Shown here: positions 13,573 to 22,827 of the stretch, piece by piece | How positions within the stretch are numbered: position 1 is the stretch's first letter | Layout: each line of letters opens with the position of its first letter | Source: Clostridium beijerinckii HUN142 | GTDB taxonomy: Bacteria > Bacillota > Clostridia > Clostridiales > Clostridiaceae | Direction of reading: 5' to 3' | Length of the DNA stretch: 64,000 nucleotides | Assembly: GCF_000621745.1 (NCBI RefSeq) | Contig: NZ_JHXK01000018.1 | Location: 1 to 64,000 of the forward strand | The notes under the pieces: model-generated | The model's database searches: none | Told to the model about the DNA's origin: nothing | The model's input: the letters and a program-made list of their open reading frames with translations, nothing else | Position numbers and translations under genes: made by a program

Positions 13573-13588
13573 TTCGTTCGGGTACGAA
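13573..13588. promoter_or_regulatory. Candidate MarR operator before marR
   Basis: TTCGTTCGGGTACGAA is an imperfect palindrome (TTCGT-n6-ACGAA) directly upstream of the marR ribosome site. It matches the sites before the two downstream genes. Confidence 0.65.
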
Positions 13589-13713
13589 TTAATTATAGAA
13601 TTCTCATAATTTTTTGTCAATATCCTTTTAATAATATTATACTTTTTTTATTTTACTATACTTTTAAATTTCTATTCTCATTAAAATGATAATCAAATAT
13701 TTAATTTCATTTT

Positions 13714-14058
13714 CTAAGACTTTAATCCTGATTGATAATTCAGCCCCCAATCATACATAGATTGAATTATCGGTGACATAGACTGGCCAAGAACCGTTAA
13801 CTCATACTCAACACGTGGAGGAACTTCGGCATAAACTGTACGTTTTACTACTTTATCTCTTTCAAGTTCACGCAATTGAAGTGTCAATGTCCTATGTGTA
13901 ACACTCGGAATTAGTTTCTTTAATTCATTAAATCGTTTTTTGCCACCTAATAAACGATATAGAATAATCCCCTTCCACTTCCCACTAATTATATTTAATG
14001 TCGTCTCTACTGGACATGGATGGTTAGGACAATCTGGATATATAACTTGTTCATGCAT
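13714..14058 (-). CDS. HxlR-family transcriptional regulator
   Basis: A 114-aa winged-helix regulator typical of HxlR/YodB/HypR proteins. The N-terminus carries CPNHPCPVE, the Cys region used for thiol sensing in several members. It is followed by TLNIISGKWKGIILYRLLGGKKRFNELKKLI and the recognition segment SVTHRTLTLQLRELERD. The chosen ATG has AAAGGAG 8 bases upstream; the reading frame extends 15 codons further without a ribosome site. It is divergent from a nitroreductase gene 134 bases away, the standard arrangement in which such a regulator controls an electrophile-inducible reductase. Confidence 0.92.
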   Translation of the reverse strand: MHEQVIYPDCPNHPCPVETTLNIISGKWKGIILYRLLGGKKRFNELKKLIPSVTHRTLTLQLRELERDKVVKRTVYAEVPPRVEYELTVLGQSMSPIIQSMYDWGLNYQSGLKS

Positions 14059-14138
14059 ATTTTTTACTCCTTTAGTATAGAATAGATACTTAGGTAAGTT
14101 CATTTATATTATATATCAAAATTGTGCGTACTTCAATA

Positions 14139-14156
14139 TAGCACCTAATTGTGCTA
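14139..14156. promoter_or_regulatory. Inverted repeat in the hxlR/nitroreductase divergent promoter region
   Basis: TAGCAC-n6-GTGCTA lies in the shared intergenic region, 37 bases before the nitroreductase start. Its position suggests an operator for the HxlR protein. It is only an 18-base element and there is no second copy to compare. Confidence 0.4.
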
Positions 14157-14192
14157 GACTTGACTTATATTTCGATAAGAGGTGATTTTTAA

Positions 14193-14858
14193 ATGAATAA
14201 TAAAAATAAAGAAATTATAAATGCATTTCAATTCCGTCATGCTTGTAAGCAATTTGATCCTACAAAGGTAGTATCAAAAGAAGATTTTAATACCATATTA
14301 GAAGCTGGGCGTCTTTCTCCAAGTTCATTCGGTTTTGAACCTTGGAAGTTCCTTATAATTGAAAATAAAACTCTTCAAGAAAAATTGTTTCCTGTATCAT
14401 GGGGGGCACAGAATAGTTTTAATGGAGCTAGTCACTTTGTGATTCTTCTTGCTCGTAAAAAAATTGATACAATTTATAATTCTGAATATATCACTAAAAT
14501 TATGACCGAAGTTCAAAATCTTCCCGGAGATGTAGCCAAACAGAGAAAATCAGCTTTTGAAAACTTTCAGAAGAACGATTTTAATTTACTTGAAAATGAT
14601 CGTACACTTTTCGATTGGGCAAGCAAACAAACTTATATTGCTTTAGCAAATATGCTAACTGCTGCAGCTTTTCTACAAATTGATTCATGTCCAATTGAAG
14701 GCTTTAATATTGAAAAGGTAGAAGAAATTCTTAAAAATGAAGATGTTTTAGACACTGAGCACTTTGGTGTTTCAGTTATGGCTAGCTTTGGATACCGTGC
14801 CAAAGAACCACATAAAAAAACAAGACAGCCATTAAACTCTATTGTACAGTGGATATAA
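14193..14858 (+). CDS. NAD(P)H-dependent nitroreductase (FMN)
   Basis: A 221-aa flavoenzyme of the nitroreductase family that reduces nitroaromatics, quinones or similar electrophiles. It shows FQFRHACKQFDPTKVV near the N-terminus, the flavin-binding RLSPSSFGFEPWKFLII (about 37-54), and LTAAAFLQIDSCPIEGFN, where the C-terminal part contacts FMN. Length fits the YfkO/NfsB-like group. A GAGGTG site lies 9 bases upstream. It is transcribed away from the HxlR regulator and ends at its own terminator, so it is a single-gene unit probably induced by that regulator. Confidence 0.9.
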   Translation: MNNKNKEIINAFQFRHACKQFDPTKVVSKEDFNTILEAGRLSPSSFGFEPWKFLIIENKTLQEKLFPVSWGAQNSFNGASHFVILLARKKIDTIYNSEYITKIMTEVQNLPGDVAKQRKSAFENFQKNDFNLLENDRTLFDWASKQTYIALANMLTAAAFLQIDSCPIEGFNIEKVEEILKNEDVLDTEHFGVSVMASFGYRAKEPHKKTRQPLNSIVQWI

Positions 14859-14871
14859 ATCTAGCGATAAG

Positions 14872-14916
14872 GCCATGCATATGAAGCGATTTCTTCAGTT
14901 ATGCATGGCTTTATTT
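14872..14916 (+). terminator. Intrinsic terminator after nitroreductase gene
   Basis: GCCATGCAT pairs with ATGCATGGC around an inner TGAAG/CTTCA stem, followed by TTTATTTTAT on the plus strand. Confidence 0.85.
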
Positions 14917-15075
14917 TATATAAACAATAGGTTGTATAAATCTCATCTGTTTTATTAAAAATAAAAAATGAAATAGATAAATTACAAGTTATATATCTAT
15001 GTGTTATGATACTTATTATTATGGTAAAATAAATCAATATATAAATTAAGCAAATAGACGATTGGAGTGGATAAT

Positions 15076-15792
15076 TTGGAAAGATTAGATAAAATAATTT
15101 CTAATTTGGGATATGGAAGCAGAAAAGATGTTAAATCCTTCGCTAAAAAGGGAATCATAGAAGTTGATGGTTTAGTTGTAAAAGATAGTGGCCTTCTTGT
15201 TGATCCTGAAAAATCCGTTATAAAAATCAATGGTGAGGAAATACTATATCGTAAATACATATATTTGATGATGAACAAACCTGACGGAGTTATATCGGCT
15301 ACTCATGACAATAAAGATGAAACAGTTATTGATTTATTAAACCTAGAACATCAGGTCTTTGATCCCTTTCCTATTGGCAGATTAGATAAGGACACTGTTG
15401 GCTTATTATTACTAACTAATGATGGTGAATTAAACCATAGATTGATTTCACCTAAATGGCATGTTGATAAAGTATATTATGCTGAAATAGATAAAAGAGT
15501 TGATGAAAAAGATATAACAGCATTTAAGAATGGAATTACTTTAGATGACGGGTATAAATGTTTAGAAGCGCATCTTGAAATATTATCAAGCAGTAGCGAC
15601 AGATCTGAAATAAGACTTACAATTCAAGAAGGCAAATTTCATCAAGTAAAAAGAATGTTTGAAGCAGTTGGAAAAAATGTAACTTACCTTAAAAGAGAAG
15701 AATTTGGAGGCCTATTATTAGATCCAGATTTAGAAGAAGGCGAATATAGAGAATTAACAGATGAAGAATTAAGCCTTTTAAGGAGCTATTAA
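15076..15792 (+). CDS. 16S rRNA pseudouridine synthase, RsuA/RluB family
   Basis: Isomerises a uridine in ribosomal RNA. The N-terminal S4 domain reads LDKIISNLGYGSRKDVKSFAKKG. The catalytic domain has GRLDKDTVGLLLLTNDGEL, where the Asp of RLD is the catalytic nucleophile, and the C-terminal EGKFHQVKRMFEAVG. I start at a TTG with GGAG 8 bases upstream, giving MERLDKII, the usual family beginning; a GTG three codons earlier lacks a ribosome site. Length is about 238 aa. It is a single-gene unit followed by a terminator. Confidence 0.92.
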   Translation: MERLDKIISNLGYGSRKDVKSFAKKGIIEVDGLVVKDSGLLVDPEKSVIKINGEEILYRKYIYLMMNKPDGVISATHDNKDETVIDLLNLEHQVFDPFPIGRLDKDTVGLLLLTNDGELNHRLISPKWHVDKVYYAEIDKRVDEKDITAFKNGITLDDGYKCLEAHLEILSSSSDRSEIRLTIQEGKFHQVKRMFEAVGKNVTYLKREEFGGLLLDPDLEEGEYRELTDEELSLLRSY

Positions 15793-15963
15793 CGAATATT
15801 AAATAATTTTGCAATAAAATAATTCATTTCTTTCAAAAATATTCACATTTTTTATTAAATCACTTGCATTATTAATAATAATACCCTATAATATTCTTGC
15901 AAGGATAAATAAAAGGAATATATAGCCCCCTTTTTATTTATTGCTTATTGCTTATTGCTAAAG

Positions 15964-15993
15964 CGCAACCTAGCCCCAAGGGTTGCGTTTTTT
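15964..15993 (+). terminator. Intrinsic terminator
   Basis: CGCAACC pairs with GGTTGCG around a 10-base loop, followed by six T on the plus strand. It lies 170 bases after the pseudouridine synthase gene. Confidence 0.85.
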
Positions 15994-16096
15994 ATTATGA
16001 TTTTTTGAAAACATTTACTTAACATTTGAATACGATAACAAAATAGATTCAACTCAAAAATGTCTATATTGTTAATAATATTAACAAATAGCAAAA

Positions 16097-16151
16097 AAAC
16101 TGCATGAAAAAAACCATCAGTAACCTTAGGTTGGTTTTTTTCATGCAGTTT
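16097..16151 (-). terminator. Long-stem terminator, probably bidirectional
   Basis: Perfect 19-base arms surround a 17-base loop. The arms contain a seven-A/seven-T block, and both strands run into a T stretch. It ends the transglycosylase gene and can also stop readthrough from the left. Confidence 0.85.
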
Positions 16152-16204
16152 TTCATATCATTATAACTATTTTATTCCTGAAAAAATCTAGAATGCAAAA
16201 CATC

Positions 16205-17017
16205 CTAGACTCCATTTCTATAGTATCCCATCACTTTCGGAACATAATTCTGAGTTTCTTGCGGCATTTTATATAAGTCTGAAGCTGATGACACACCTCT
16301 TCTTTGCATAGTTCCAGGTCCTCCATTGTATGCCATAAGGGCCATCTCTGCGTTTCCATTATATTTATCTAAATACTCTTTAAGCAACTTAGTTCCGCCA
16401 TTAACGTTTTGATCAACATCATATCCATTATTTATACCTAAATGTGAAAAATTCTCTGGCATTATCTGCATTAACCCAGCGGCTCCAACACCAGATGTTG
16501 AATTAGCATCAAAATCAGACTCTTGCTTAATTATAGCTAATATTAGATTTGGATCTACTCCATATTTTTTAGATGCGTCATCTACAGCTGAATATATTTT
16601 CTTAATATCAGCTCCACTTTTCTTAGACAATACAGATTCAGAATTTTTTGTGAAACCTATATAATTATTAGTTAAAACCATTGGTATTTCTTCTAGATCT
16701 TGTCCTGTGACATATGTTTGGGCTACTCTAGGCGAATTATTTAAATTTATATTATTTTTTGAATTCAAGTTTTCACTATTGGTTGTTTCACTTTTTCCTT
16801 CTTTTGTATTCCCATTTGATTCAGCACTATCATTTTCTTTAGATTTTTTTGATGAATCCATAAGATTTTTCATGACTAGCTGAAATGCTAAATCTTTTTC
16901 ACCACCTGTGCTATTACTAGAATCAGAGTCAGAATCATTTGTTACTTGTCCATTGCTTAGCATATTCATTGCTAATAATTGTTCATTTGATATTTTATCT
17001 AAACCATCTATTGCCAT
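16205..17017 (-). CDS. Lytic transglycosylase (SLT domain), no signal peptide
   Basis: A 270-aa protein with a C-terminal SLT domain (about 140-268) that would cleave the MurNAc-GlcNAc bond. The catalytic Glu lies in ILAIIKQESDFDANS; GAAGLMQIMPEN and ALMAYNGGPG are the other family signatures. The N-terminal 120 residues are Ser/Asp/Asn-rich and disordered-looking. The N-terminus (MAIDGLDKISNEQLLAMNML) is not a signal peptide, so export would need another route such as the flagellar apparatus or cell lysis. The neighbour upstream on the same strand, 46 bases away, encodes a protein of Ig-like repeats. Confidence 0.88.
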   Translation of the reverse strand: MAIDGLDKISNEQLLAMNMLSNGQVTNDSDSDSSNSTGGEKDLAFQLVMKNLMDSSKKSKENDSAESNGNTKEGKSETTNSENLNSKNNINLNNSPRVAQTYVTGQDLEEIPMVLTNNYIGFTKNSESVLSKKSGADIKKIYSAVDDASKKYGVDPNLILAIIKQESDFDANSTSGVGAAGLMQIMPENFSHLGINNGYDVDQNVNGGTKLLKEYLDKYNGNAEMALMAYNGGPGTMQRRGVSSASDLYKMPQETQNYVPKVMGYYRNGV

Positions 17018-17063
17018 ATTAAAACAACCTTTCTCGAAAATTTATCCTATGTTTATTTTCGAG

Positions 17064-19469
17064 TTATGCTTTTAAACCTTTAACATAAAATGTTACTTCA
17101 GCATAATCTTCATAACTAACTTTTTTATAATAACTCTTGGCTAAAGCTAAAATCTTATATTTTCCTTGAGTAAACGGCATAAAACTATAATAATGCTTTC
17201 TACTATATGCTTGCACCTTTCTCCACTCATTATTCTCCATTAAATAAAATTCATAACAAACGTTTTTCCCGCCCCTGCTTATGGCTTCAAATGTAAGTTC
17301 TTCATTTACATGTCCTTCTAGTGTATTCGCTATTATATTAGTTTCTATCACAGGAGGTGCTTCACTTACATATAAATTTATCTGCTTCTTAGAATCATAT
17401 TCACTCGTACATTTAACATTCTTAGCATAAATTTCTATAGTGTATTTACCAGCAGTTTTAGGTATAAATCTTAACTTTCTATTTTTAGAAAACTCTGTCT
17501 GCTCAATTGAATGTCCATTAATTTTAGTTTCATATTTCAGTAAAATATTCTGTGTATTTTGAACAATACATTCAAATTCCACAGCTTCTCCAATCAAATG
17601 TGTTTCCTTATAAGGAAGTATTATATAATCTATTTCACCTGGTAGGTATTCTAGTGCCTTTAAATATATAACTGTTTGAGCATCATAAGATTTATCTGAA
17701 TACTTATCCTTAAGTCTTATTTCTACCTCATACTCTCCAGCTTGGTTAGGAATAAAATTTATCCAGTTAGATTTATTATAATCTACCCACTCTAACCTTC
17801 TTCCATCCTTTCTAATGGTGAATGCATATTGAAGCTTTATTCCACCTTCAGCATTTACCGTTATATTAACAGGTTCCCCTACAATAATCTTCTTTTCTTT
17901 ATCAACTACAATATCTAAAATTTTTACTGGCTTTTCACTCTTTTTCTCAATATTGAATATAATTTTTTTGAAATCTTCATAATCACCTTTATAATTAATA
18001 TCCTTAACATAAAGTATAATTTCATATTCTCCAGCTTCAGATGGTTTCCATACAAATTCACTCTTTTCTATAAATCCCGTGTCCTCTTTGATAGGTCCAT
18101 TAACCTGGTATCTGCATATAACTTTATTTCCACCTTCTATTTCCGAAGTAAACTTTATACTACTTCCACTTACTCTAGGAGAATTTGAATCAGCTACGAA
18201 ATTATTAATCCTAATCGTCTCATATGGTTTAACATTGTATACCAAAATAGCTCTATCATCATACTCTTTATTTGAAAATATACTTTTTACAAGACATAAA
18301 ATTCTGTAACTTCCCGCCTCTGTTTCTTTATAATACACGTCATTTTTCGTTGAATAGTCTTGTATACAAATTGATTTTCCATCTTTATATATTTTATAAA
18401 ATTTATATAGCAAAACAATATCTTCATTACTAACAGATTCTTCAATATTTGTTTCTACTATAAAGCCAAGCTTTTCTCCCGCCATTAATGAGTTATTTAA
18501 ACATCTGAAATTAGTTATTTCTACTTTATCAATTTCCCTAACTTTTAGCGTGATAATTCTATGATCTTCAAACGTTTCAGTAGAATCCATTCTTTTGCAC
18601 TGAATTAAAAATTCTTTATTTCCTGACTCATTTGCTGTATATTTTAAAATATTACTTTTATCATAATCCTTAATTATATCCCATTCATTATTCCTTTTTA
18701 TATAATATCTATATAAATACAAATTCTCATCATCTGTTTTTATTTCAATACAACATTTTTCTCCAACTTTTATTTCCTCTTTATCTATACTGATATCTTT
18801 TATAAAACTTGGTTCTATTTGAGCATTGTTTTCAATTAATATTTTATTGAGAACTTCTTCATTATATTGAGTGTTGTCTGATATATCATCAACTTCTTTT
18901 ATATTATCAGATAATGATATTTTTTCATCAGCATAGCTATTTGACATTAATACTTCTTTCTCAGCTCTGGAAATTTCCTTAACTTCAAGAAACACTACAT
19001 TATTTTCTATATTGTTTATTGCTTCCTTAAATTCAATATTGCATAAAGTTGGTTCTTCTTTTTCAGACGTTAGCGAATTACCAACCTTACCTTTATAAGC
19101 ACTTTTAATTTCTTCATCATTAGTAACATCTTGAATACTAGTATCTTTATCCACAGTATTGCTCACTTCCTCTGTCACTATAGAATAGTCCTCCTTGGCT
19201 AAATAATCTAAAGGCTTTTTTCCATCCCTCTCTCTGGCTTGTACCATAACCATATACTCCCCTTCTCTTTTAGGATTCCATATGCAATCATTTTTTTCAG
19301 AAAATTCTTGTATAGTATTCCAAACCCCACCTTTGCCAACAATAAACTTATATTCTAAGTTTTCTATTTCCCCATCTATTTTACCAGATATATTTATCTC
19401 CGTGCCAACTTTTTGTGGTGCTTGCTTATCAAAAGCTATCTCAACATATTTTAACTGAAGTTCCTCCAT
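17064..19469 (-). CDS. Seven-repeat triple-tyrosine (Y_Y_Y-like) protein
   Basis: An 801-aa protein of about seven Ig-like beta-sandwich repeats of 90-100 aa. Each ends in a pattern like W.P...GEY.I....D......YD. I place them at about 5-92, 215-315, 316-415, 416-510, 511-610, 611-705 and 706-800. An acidic linker fills about 93-214. The repeats resemble the Y_Y_Y domain, often annotated in clostridia as 'two component regulator three Y domain'. There is no signal peptide, transmembrane helix or catalytic motif. Its pairing with a leaderless transglycosylase suggests a shared role at the envelope (inference). AAAGGAG precedes the ATG. Confidence 0.75.
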   Translation of the reverse strand: MEELQLKYVEIAFDKQAPQKVGTEINISGKIDGEIENLEYKFIVGKGGVWNTIQEFSEKNDCIWNPKREGEYMVMVQARERDGKKPLDYLAKEDYSIVTEEVSNTVDKDTSIQDVTNDEEIKSAYKGKVGNSLTSEKEEPTLCNIEFKEAINNIENNVVFLEVKEISRAEKEVLMSNSYADEKISLSDNIKEVDDISDNTQYNEEVLNKILIENNAQIEPSFIKDISIDKEEIKVGEKCCIEIKTDDENLYLYRYYIKRNNEWDIIKDYDKSNILKYTANESGNKEFLIQCKRMDSTETFEDHRIITLKVREIDKVEITNFRCLNNSLMAGEKLGFIVETNIEESVSNEDIVLLYKFYKIYKDGKSICIQDYSTKNDVYYKETEAGSYRILCLVKSIFSNKEYDDRAILVYNVKPYETIRINNFVADSNSPRVSGSSIKFTSEIEGGNKVICRYQVNGPIKEDTGFIEKSEFVWKPSEAGEYEIILYVKDINYKGDYEDFKKIIFNIEKKSEKPVKILDIVVDKEKKIIVGEPVNITVNAEGGIKLQYAFTIRKDGRRLEWVDYNKSNWINFIPNQAGEYEVEIRLKDKYSDKSYDAQTVIYLKALEYLPGEIDYIILPYKETHLIGEAVEFECIVQNTQNILLKYETKINGHSIEQTEFSKNRKLRFIPKTAGKYTIEIYAKNVKCTSEYDSKKQINLYVSEAPPVIETNIIANTLEGHVNEELTFEAISRGGKNVCYEFYLMENNEWRKVQAYSRKHYYSFMPFTQGKYKILALAKSYYKKVSYEDYAEVTFYVKGLKA

Positions 19470-19698
19470 AAATTGATACTCCTTTCATAACAATTCTCAA
19501 AATGACCCTTATTATTATATTATACATTTATACCATTTTTTGTAAATAACTTCAGTTTATTTTTTATTTGATTATATCATAAATACCTATATAAACTCAT
19601 ATATTAGTAAGATGATTTTTTCTATAAATCAGCTCTTCCAATCAAAATTAGAATCATAGCTAAAATATACCTTATAAAATTTTTTTATCACATAAAAA

Positions 19699-19722
19699 TA
19701 GAAGCTCTTATTTAAGCTTCTA
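19699..19722 (-). terminator. Intrinsic terminator after the DUF188 gene
   Basis: TAGAAGCT pairs with AGCTTCTA around an 8-base loop, followed by TTTTT on the minus strand. It ends the pgi-DUF188 unit. Confidence 0.8.
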
Positions 19723-19728
19723 AAATGA

Positions 19729-20160
19729 TCAACTAGTTATAAGTTTTAATAAGTTTTTTTCCAACCTTATATTATCTTCTTCAGTTCTTTTTTTTGGATT
19801 AAAGGTCTTTCCTCCACCCCTTCTTATTTTCTGTGATATATGTCTTTCTTCCAATAATCTATCTATATTCTTCTCATCATATACATGTCCCTTAGGATTT
19901 ATTACTTTCGCTTTTTTAGATAAGCATATTGCAGCTACACCATAATCTTGGGACACAATTATGTCACCTTCTTTAGTCTCATTCATTACATACATATCTA
20001 CACTTTGAAATCCACTATCAACAACTTTAACCACAGAATAATTACTCTGTATGAAATGATGAATATCGCAATAAATTGTTACTGAAATATTATGTTCTTT
20101 TGCTACTTTTTCAATAATGGAGATACCTGGGCAGGCATCTCCATCAATAATAATCTTCAT
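19729..20160 (-). CDS. YaiI/YqxD-family protein (DUF188)
   Basis: A 143-aa protein of the YaiI/YqxD family, which has a PIN-like nuclease fold but no established function. It begins MKIIIDGDACPG, the family signature, and shows DIIVSQDYGVAAICLSKKAKVINPKG and the basic RRGGGKTFNPKKRT. The start lies 8 bases after the pgi stop codon, so it is translated from the pgi transcript. The Asp residues of DGDACP and SQDYG could bind metal as in PIN domains (inference). Confidence 0.9.
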   Translation of the reverse strand: MKIIIDGDACPGISIIEKVAKEHNISVTIYCDIHHFIQSNYSVVKVVDSGFQSVDMYVMNETKEGDIIVSQDYGVAAICLSKKAKVINPKGHVYDEKNIDRLLEERHISQKIRRGGGKTFNPKKRTEEDNIRLEKNLLKLITS

Positions 20161-20167
20161 AATTAAA

Positions 20168-21517
20168 TTAAAGTCTCTTTTCTAGTTGAGCCTTCATATC
20201 TTCATATCCCGGCTTACCTAATAAAGCAAACATATTCTTTTTATAAGCTTCAACACCTGGTTGATTAAATGGATTTATTGCTAAAAGATATCCACTTATT
20301 CCACAAGCCTTTTCAAAGAAATAAACCATATATCCAAAATAATATGCTGAAATTTCTGGTACATTTAATATCATATTAGGAACTCCCCCGTCATTGTGAG
20401 CTAATAAAGTTCCTTCAAATGCTTTTTTATTAACGAAATCCATAGTCTTTCCAGCCAAGAAATTTAATCCGTCTAAATCACTGTCAGCTTCTTCTATGTT
20501 TATTTCATATTTTGGTTTTTCAATGTTTACAACTGTTTCAAACATTATTCTTCTTCCATCTTGGATATATTGACCCATTGAGTGAAGATCTGTTGAAAAA
20601 TCTACTGCTGCTGGGAACAATCCTTTATGGTCTTTACCTTCTGATTCTCCGTATAGTTGTTTCCACCATTCGTTGAAATAATGAAGTGATGGTTCGTAAT
20701 TTACTAATACTTCAATTGATGCTCCTTTATTATATAAAGCATTTCTAGCTGCTGCATACTTATAAGCGTCGTTTTCTTTAATTGATGGTACTGAATAAGC
20801 TGTTCTTGCATCTGCAGCACCTTTCATCATTTCATCAATATCGATTCCAGCCGCAGCTATTGGCAATAATCCAACTGCTGTTAATACTGTAAATCTTCCT
20901 CCAACATCATCTGGAACTACAAAAGTTTCATATCCTTCTGAATCAGCTAATGTCTTTAAAGCACCTCTAGCCTTATCAGTTGTTGCATATATTCTCTTTC
21001 TTGCTTCTTCTACACCATATTTCTTTTCTAAATATGATTTTAAAATTCTAAATGCAATCGCAGGTTCTGTAGTTGTACCTGATTTTGAAATTACATTTAG
21101 ACTTACATCTTTTCCTTCAATTACTTGTAGAAGCTCTGCCATATATGTTGAACTTATGTTATTTCCAGCAAAAAATATTTGTGGAACTTTTCTCTTATCA
21201 CTTCCTAATACATTATGGAAGTTATTTGTTAACATTTCAATAGCTGCTCTAGCTCCAAGATATGATCCACCTATTCCAATAACTATTAAAACATCAGAAT
21301 CTGATTTAATCTTTTCTGCTGCCTTTTTAATTCTTGCAAATTCTTCTTTATCATAATCTACAGGAAGGTCCACCCAACCTAAAAAATCATTGCCTGCTCC
21401 TGTTTTATTGTGTAAATCTTCATGAACAGCCTTAACCATACTTTCCATATTTTCAAGTTCTGCTTCTTCTAAATAAGGAGAAACTTTTGATAAGTCTAGT
21501 GATATTCCTTTATTCAT
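20168..21517 (-). CDS. pgi: Glucose-6-phosphate isomerase
   Basis: Interconverts glucose 6-phosphate and fructose 6-phosphate in glycolysis. At 449 aa it has the usual length of the short bacterial form. Visible motifs include [17 protein letters not shown] (sugar-phosphate binding), [35 protein letters not shown] (PGI signature 1 with the catalytic Glu/Arg region) and the C-terminal [14 protein letters not shown] with the signature Lys. It heads a two-gene unit with the DUF188 gene. The neighbouring glucitol operon feeds fructose 6-phosphate into the same node, but a terminator separates them. Confidence 0.97.
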   Translation of the reverse strand: MNKGISLDLSKVSPYLEEAELENMESMVKAVHEDLHNKTGAGNDFLGWVDLPVDYDKEEFARIKKAAEKIKSDSDVLIVIGIGGSYLGARAAIEMLTNNFHNVLGSDKRKVPQIFFAGNNISSTYMAELLQVIEGKDVSLNVISKSGTTTEPAIAFRILKSYLEKKYGVEEARKRIYATTDKARGALKTLADSEGYETFVVPDDVGGRFTVLTAVGLLPIAAAGIDIDEMMKGAADARTAYSVPSIKENDAYKYAAARNALYNKGASIEVLVNYEPSLHYFNEWWKQLYGESEGKDHKGLFPAAVDFSTDLHSMGQYIQDGRRIMFETVVNIEKPKYEINIEEADSDLDGLNFLAGKTMDFVNKKAFEGTLLAHNDGGVPNMILNVPEISAYYFGYMVYFFEKACGISGYLLAINPFNQPGVEAYKKNMFALLGKPGYEDMKAQLEKRL

Positions 21518-21930
21518 TCTTCTATCCTACCTCCATATATAACTAAAAATAATTTTATTATTCAATTATATCATAAATTCTCAATATCTTATCTTCGCTT
21601 TTGATTTTTTTACAAATAATCTATTAAATAATAACTTTAATTTAATCTCATTTAATCTTTACTCGATTCTATTTTTACTAATTATATAAATTAATATGCA
21701 TCTTATCCCTTACACGTCTTAATTTATTTTTAATAGCATCAATAACATATTGTTTATTAAATATCAATAATTTTTTAAAACTTTAAAAGAGAAAACTGGG
21801 TTTTCTCTTTATAAAATATAATTTATATACTTTTTAGTTATCAAAACCTAAGTAACTTTGTTAATTTTTTAACCCACTCCATGATAGATGGCCAAATAAT
21901 TAAAATTACTTTGTATTAATATTTTTTTAT
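21518..21930. other. Gene-free stretch between the glucitol operon and pgi
   Basis: AT-rich. It contains the putative terminator of the glucitol operon and must hold the pgi promoter, which I cannot place confidently. No coding signal is seen. Confidence 0.6.
21786..21810 (-). terminator. Probable terminator of the glucitol operon
   Basis: Perfect 11-base arms (AAAGAGAAAAC) around a 3-base loop, followed by a short TTTT on the minus strand. It lies about 120 bases past the dehydrogenase gene. Confidence 0.6.
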
Positions 21931-22746
21931 TTAACCTCTTGTTTTCCCTCCAGCAATATTATAAGTAACTCCATGAATATAACTTGCTCTATCACTAGCT
22001 AAATAACACACCAAATCTGCAACTTCCGAAAGCTTTCCTGATCTTCCCAACGGAGTAGTTGAAGTTTTACTATACCCTGCTCTTAGCTCTTCTACAGTAA
22101 TTCCTCTTGTATAAGCTAATGCTGTTTCATATTCTAAAGTTCTGAGTCCTGTCGCTTCTAGAATCCCTGGAGCAACTCCGACAACTCTTATACCTATTTT
22201 CCCCAATTCCTTTGCCCATGAGCGAGTTAGAGAATTTACTGCATTTTTACTTGCTGCATAAACGCTTTGCCCTTCTGATCCTTCCAATCCACTTTCAGAA
22301 GACATGTTTATAATAACCCCTCTTCCTTGACTTGCCATCTCCCTAGCAGCCACTTGAGCACATAAAAATACTCCTTTTACATTTACATTCATAACTTTAT
22401 CCCAAACATTTTCGTCTAACTCAAATTTTCCTTTTGGTTCTTTTTTATCCACTAATAATCTAGGAATATTAATACCTGCATTATTTACAATTATATCAAT
22501 ACTTCCAGTAATCTCTTTTGCCTTCTCAATCATTTTTTCTACGCTACATCTATCCGCAACATTAGTAATTATATATTCTACATGTCCACTATGTTCATCA
22601 AACTCAGGTTTGTTTGGATTCATATCACAAACAACTACATTTGCACCATTATTTAAAAACTCTTGTGCAACTGCCTTGCCAATACCAGATGCTCCCCCTG
22701 TCACAATTACTGTTTTCCCCTCTAAATTAAGCCATGTATTTTCCAT
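21931..22746 (-). CDS. gutD: Sorbitol-6-phosphate 2-dehydrogenase (SDR)
   Basis: Oxidises glucitol 6-phosphate to fructose 6-phosphate with NAD+. A 271-aa classical short-chain dehydrogenase: TGGASGIGKAVA (nucleotide binding, about 17-28), NNAGIN, MSSESGLEGSEGQSVYAASK (catalytic Ser, Tyr and Lys) and a C-terminal GVTYNIAGGKTRG. AGGAGG precedes the ATG. It is the last gene of the glucitol PTS operon, in the order known for the C. beijerinckii gut operon (gutA1-gutA2-orfX-gutB-gutD), which supports the substrate assignment over other SDR activities. Confidence 0.92.
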   Translation of the reverse strand: MENTWLNLEGKTVIVTGGASGIGKAVAQEFLNNGANVVVCDMNPNKPEFDEHSGHVEYIITNVADRCSVEKMIEKAKEITGSIDIIVNNAGINIPRLLVDKKEPKGKFELDENVWDKVMNVNVKGVFLCAQVAAREMASQGRGVIINMSSESGLEGSEGQSVYAASKNAVNSLTRSWAKELGKIGIRVVGVAPGILEATGLRTLEYETALAYTRGITVEELRAGYSKTSTTPLGRSGKLSEVADLVCYLASDRASYIHGVTYNIAGGKTRG

Positions 22747-22827
22747 AAAAATTCCTCCTGATCATTCAACTTCATTATTTAATACCATTTTATTAGATAC
22801 TTCGATTTCGTATAAATCTAGATATAA

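Larger units (their letters stand above)
15793..16204. other. Gene-free stretch with two terminators and a small tandem repeat
   Basis: Holds three tandem copies of TTATTGC (about 15939-15959) and the terminator of the pseudouridine synthase gene. It also holds the A/T-stemmed terminator of the convergent transglycosylase gene. I see no coding signal. Confidence 0.7.

Noticed and set aside
15939..15960. Tandem TTATTGC repeats considered as a CRISPR or mobile-element trace
   Set aside because: Only three 7-base copies with no spacers, terminal repeats or transposase nearby.
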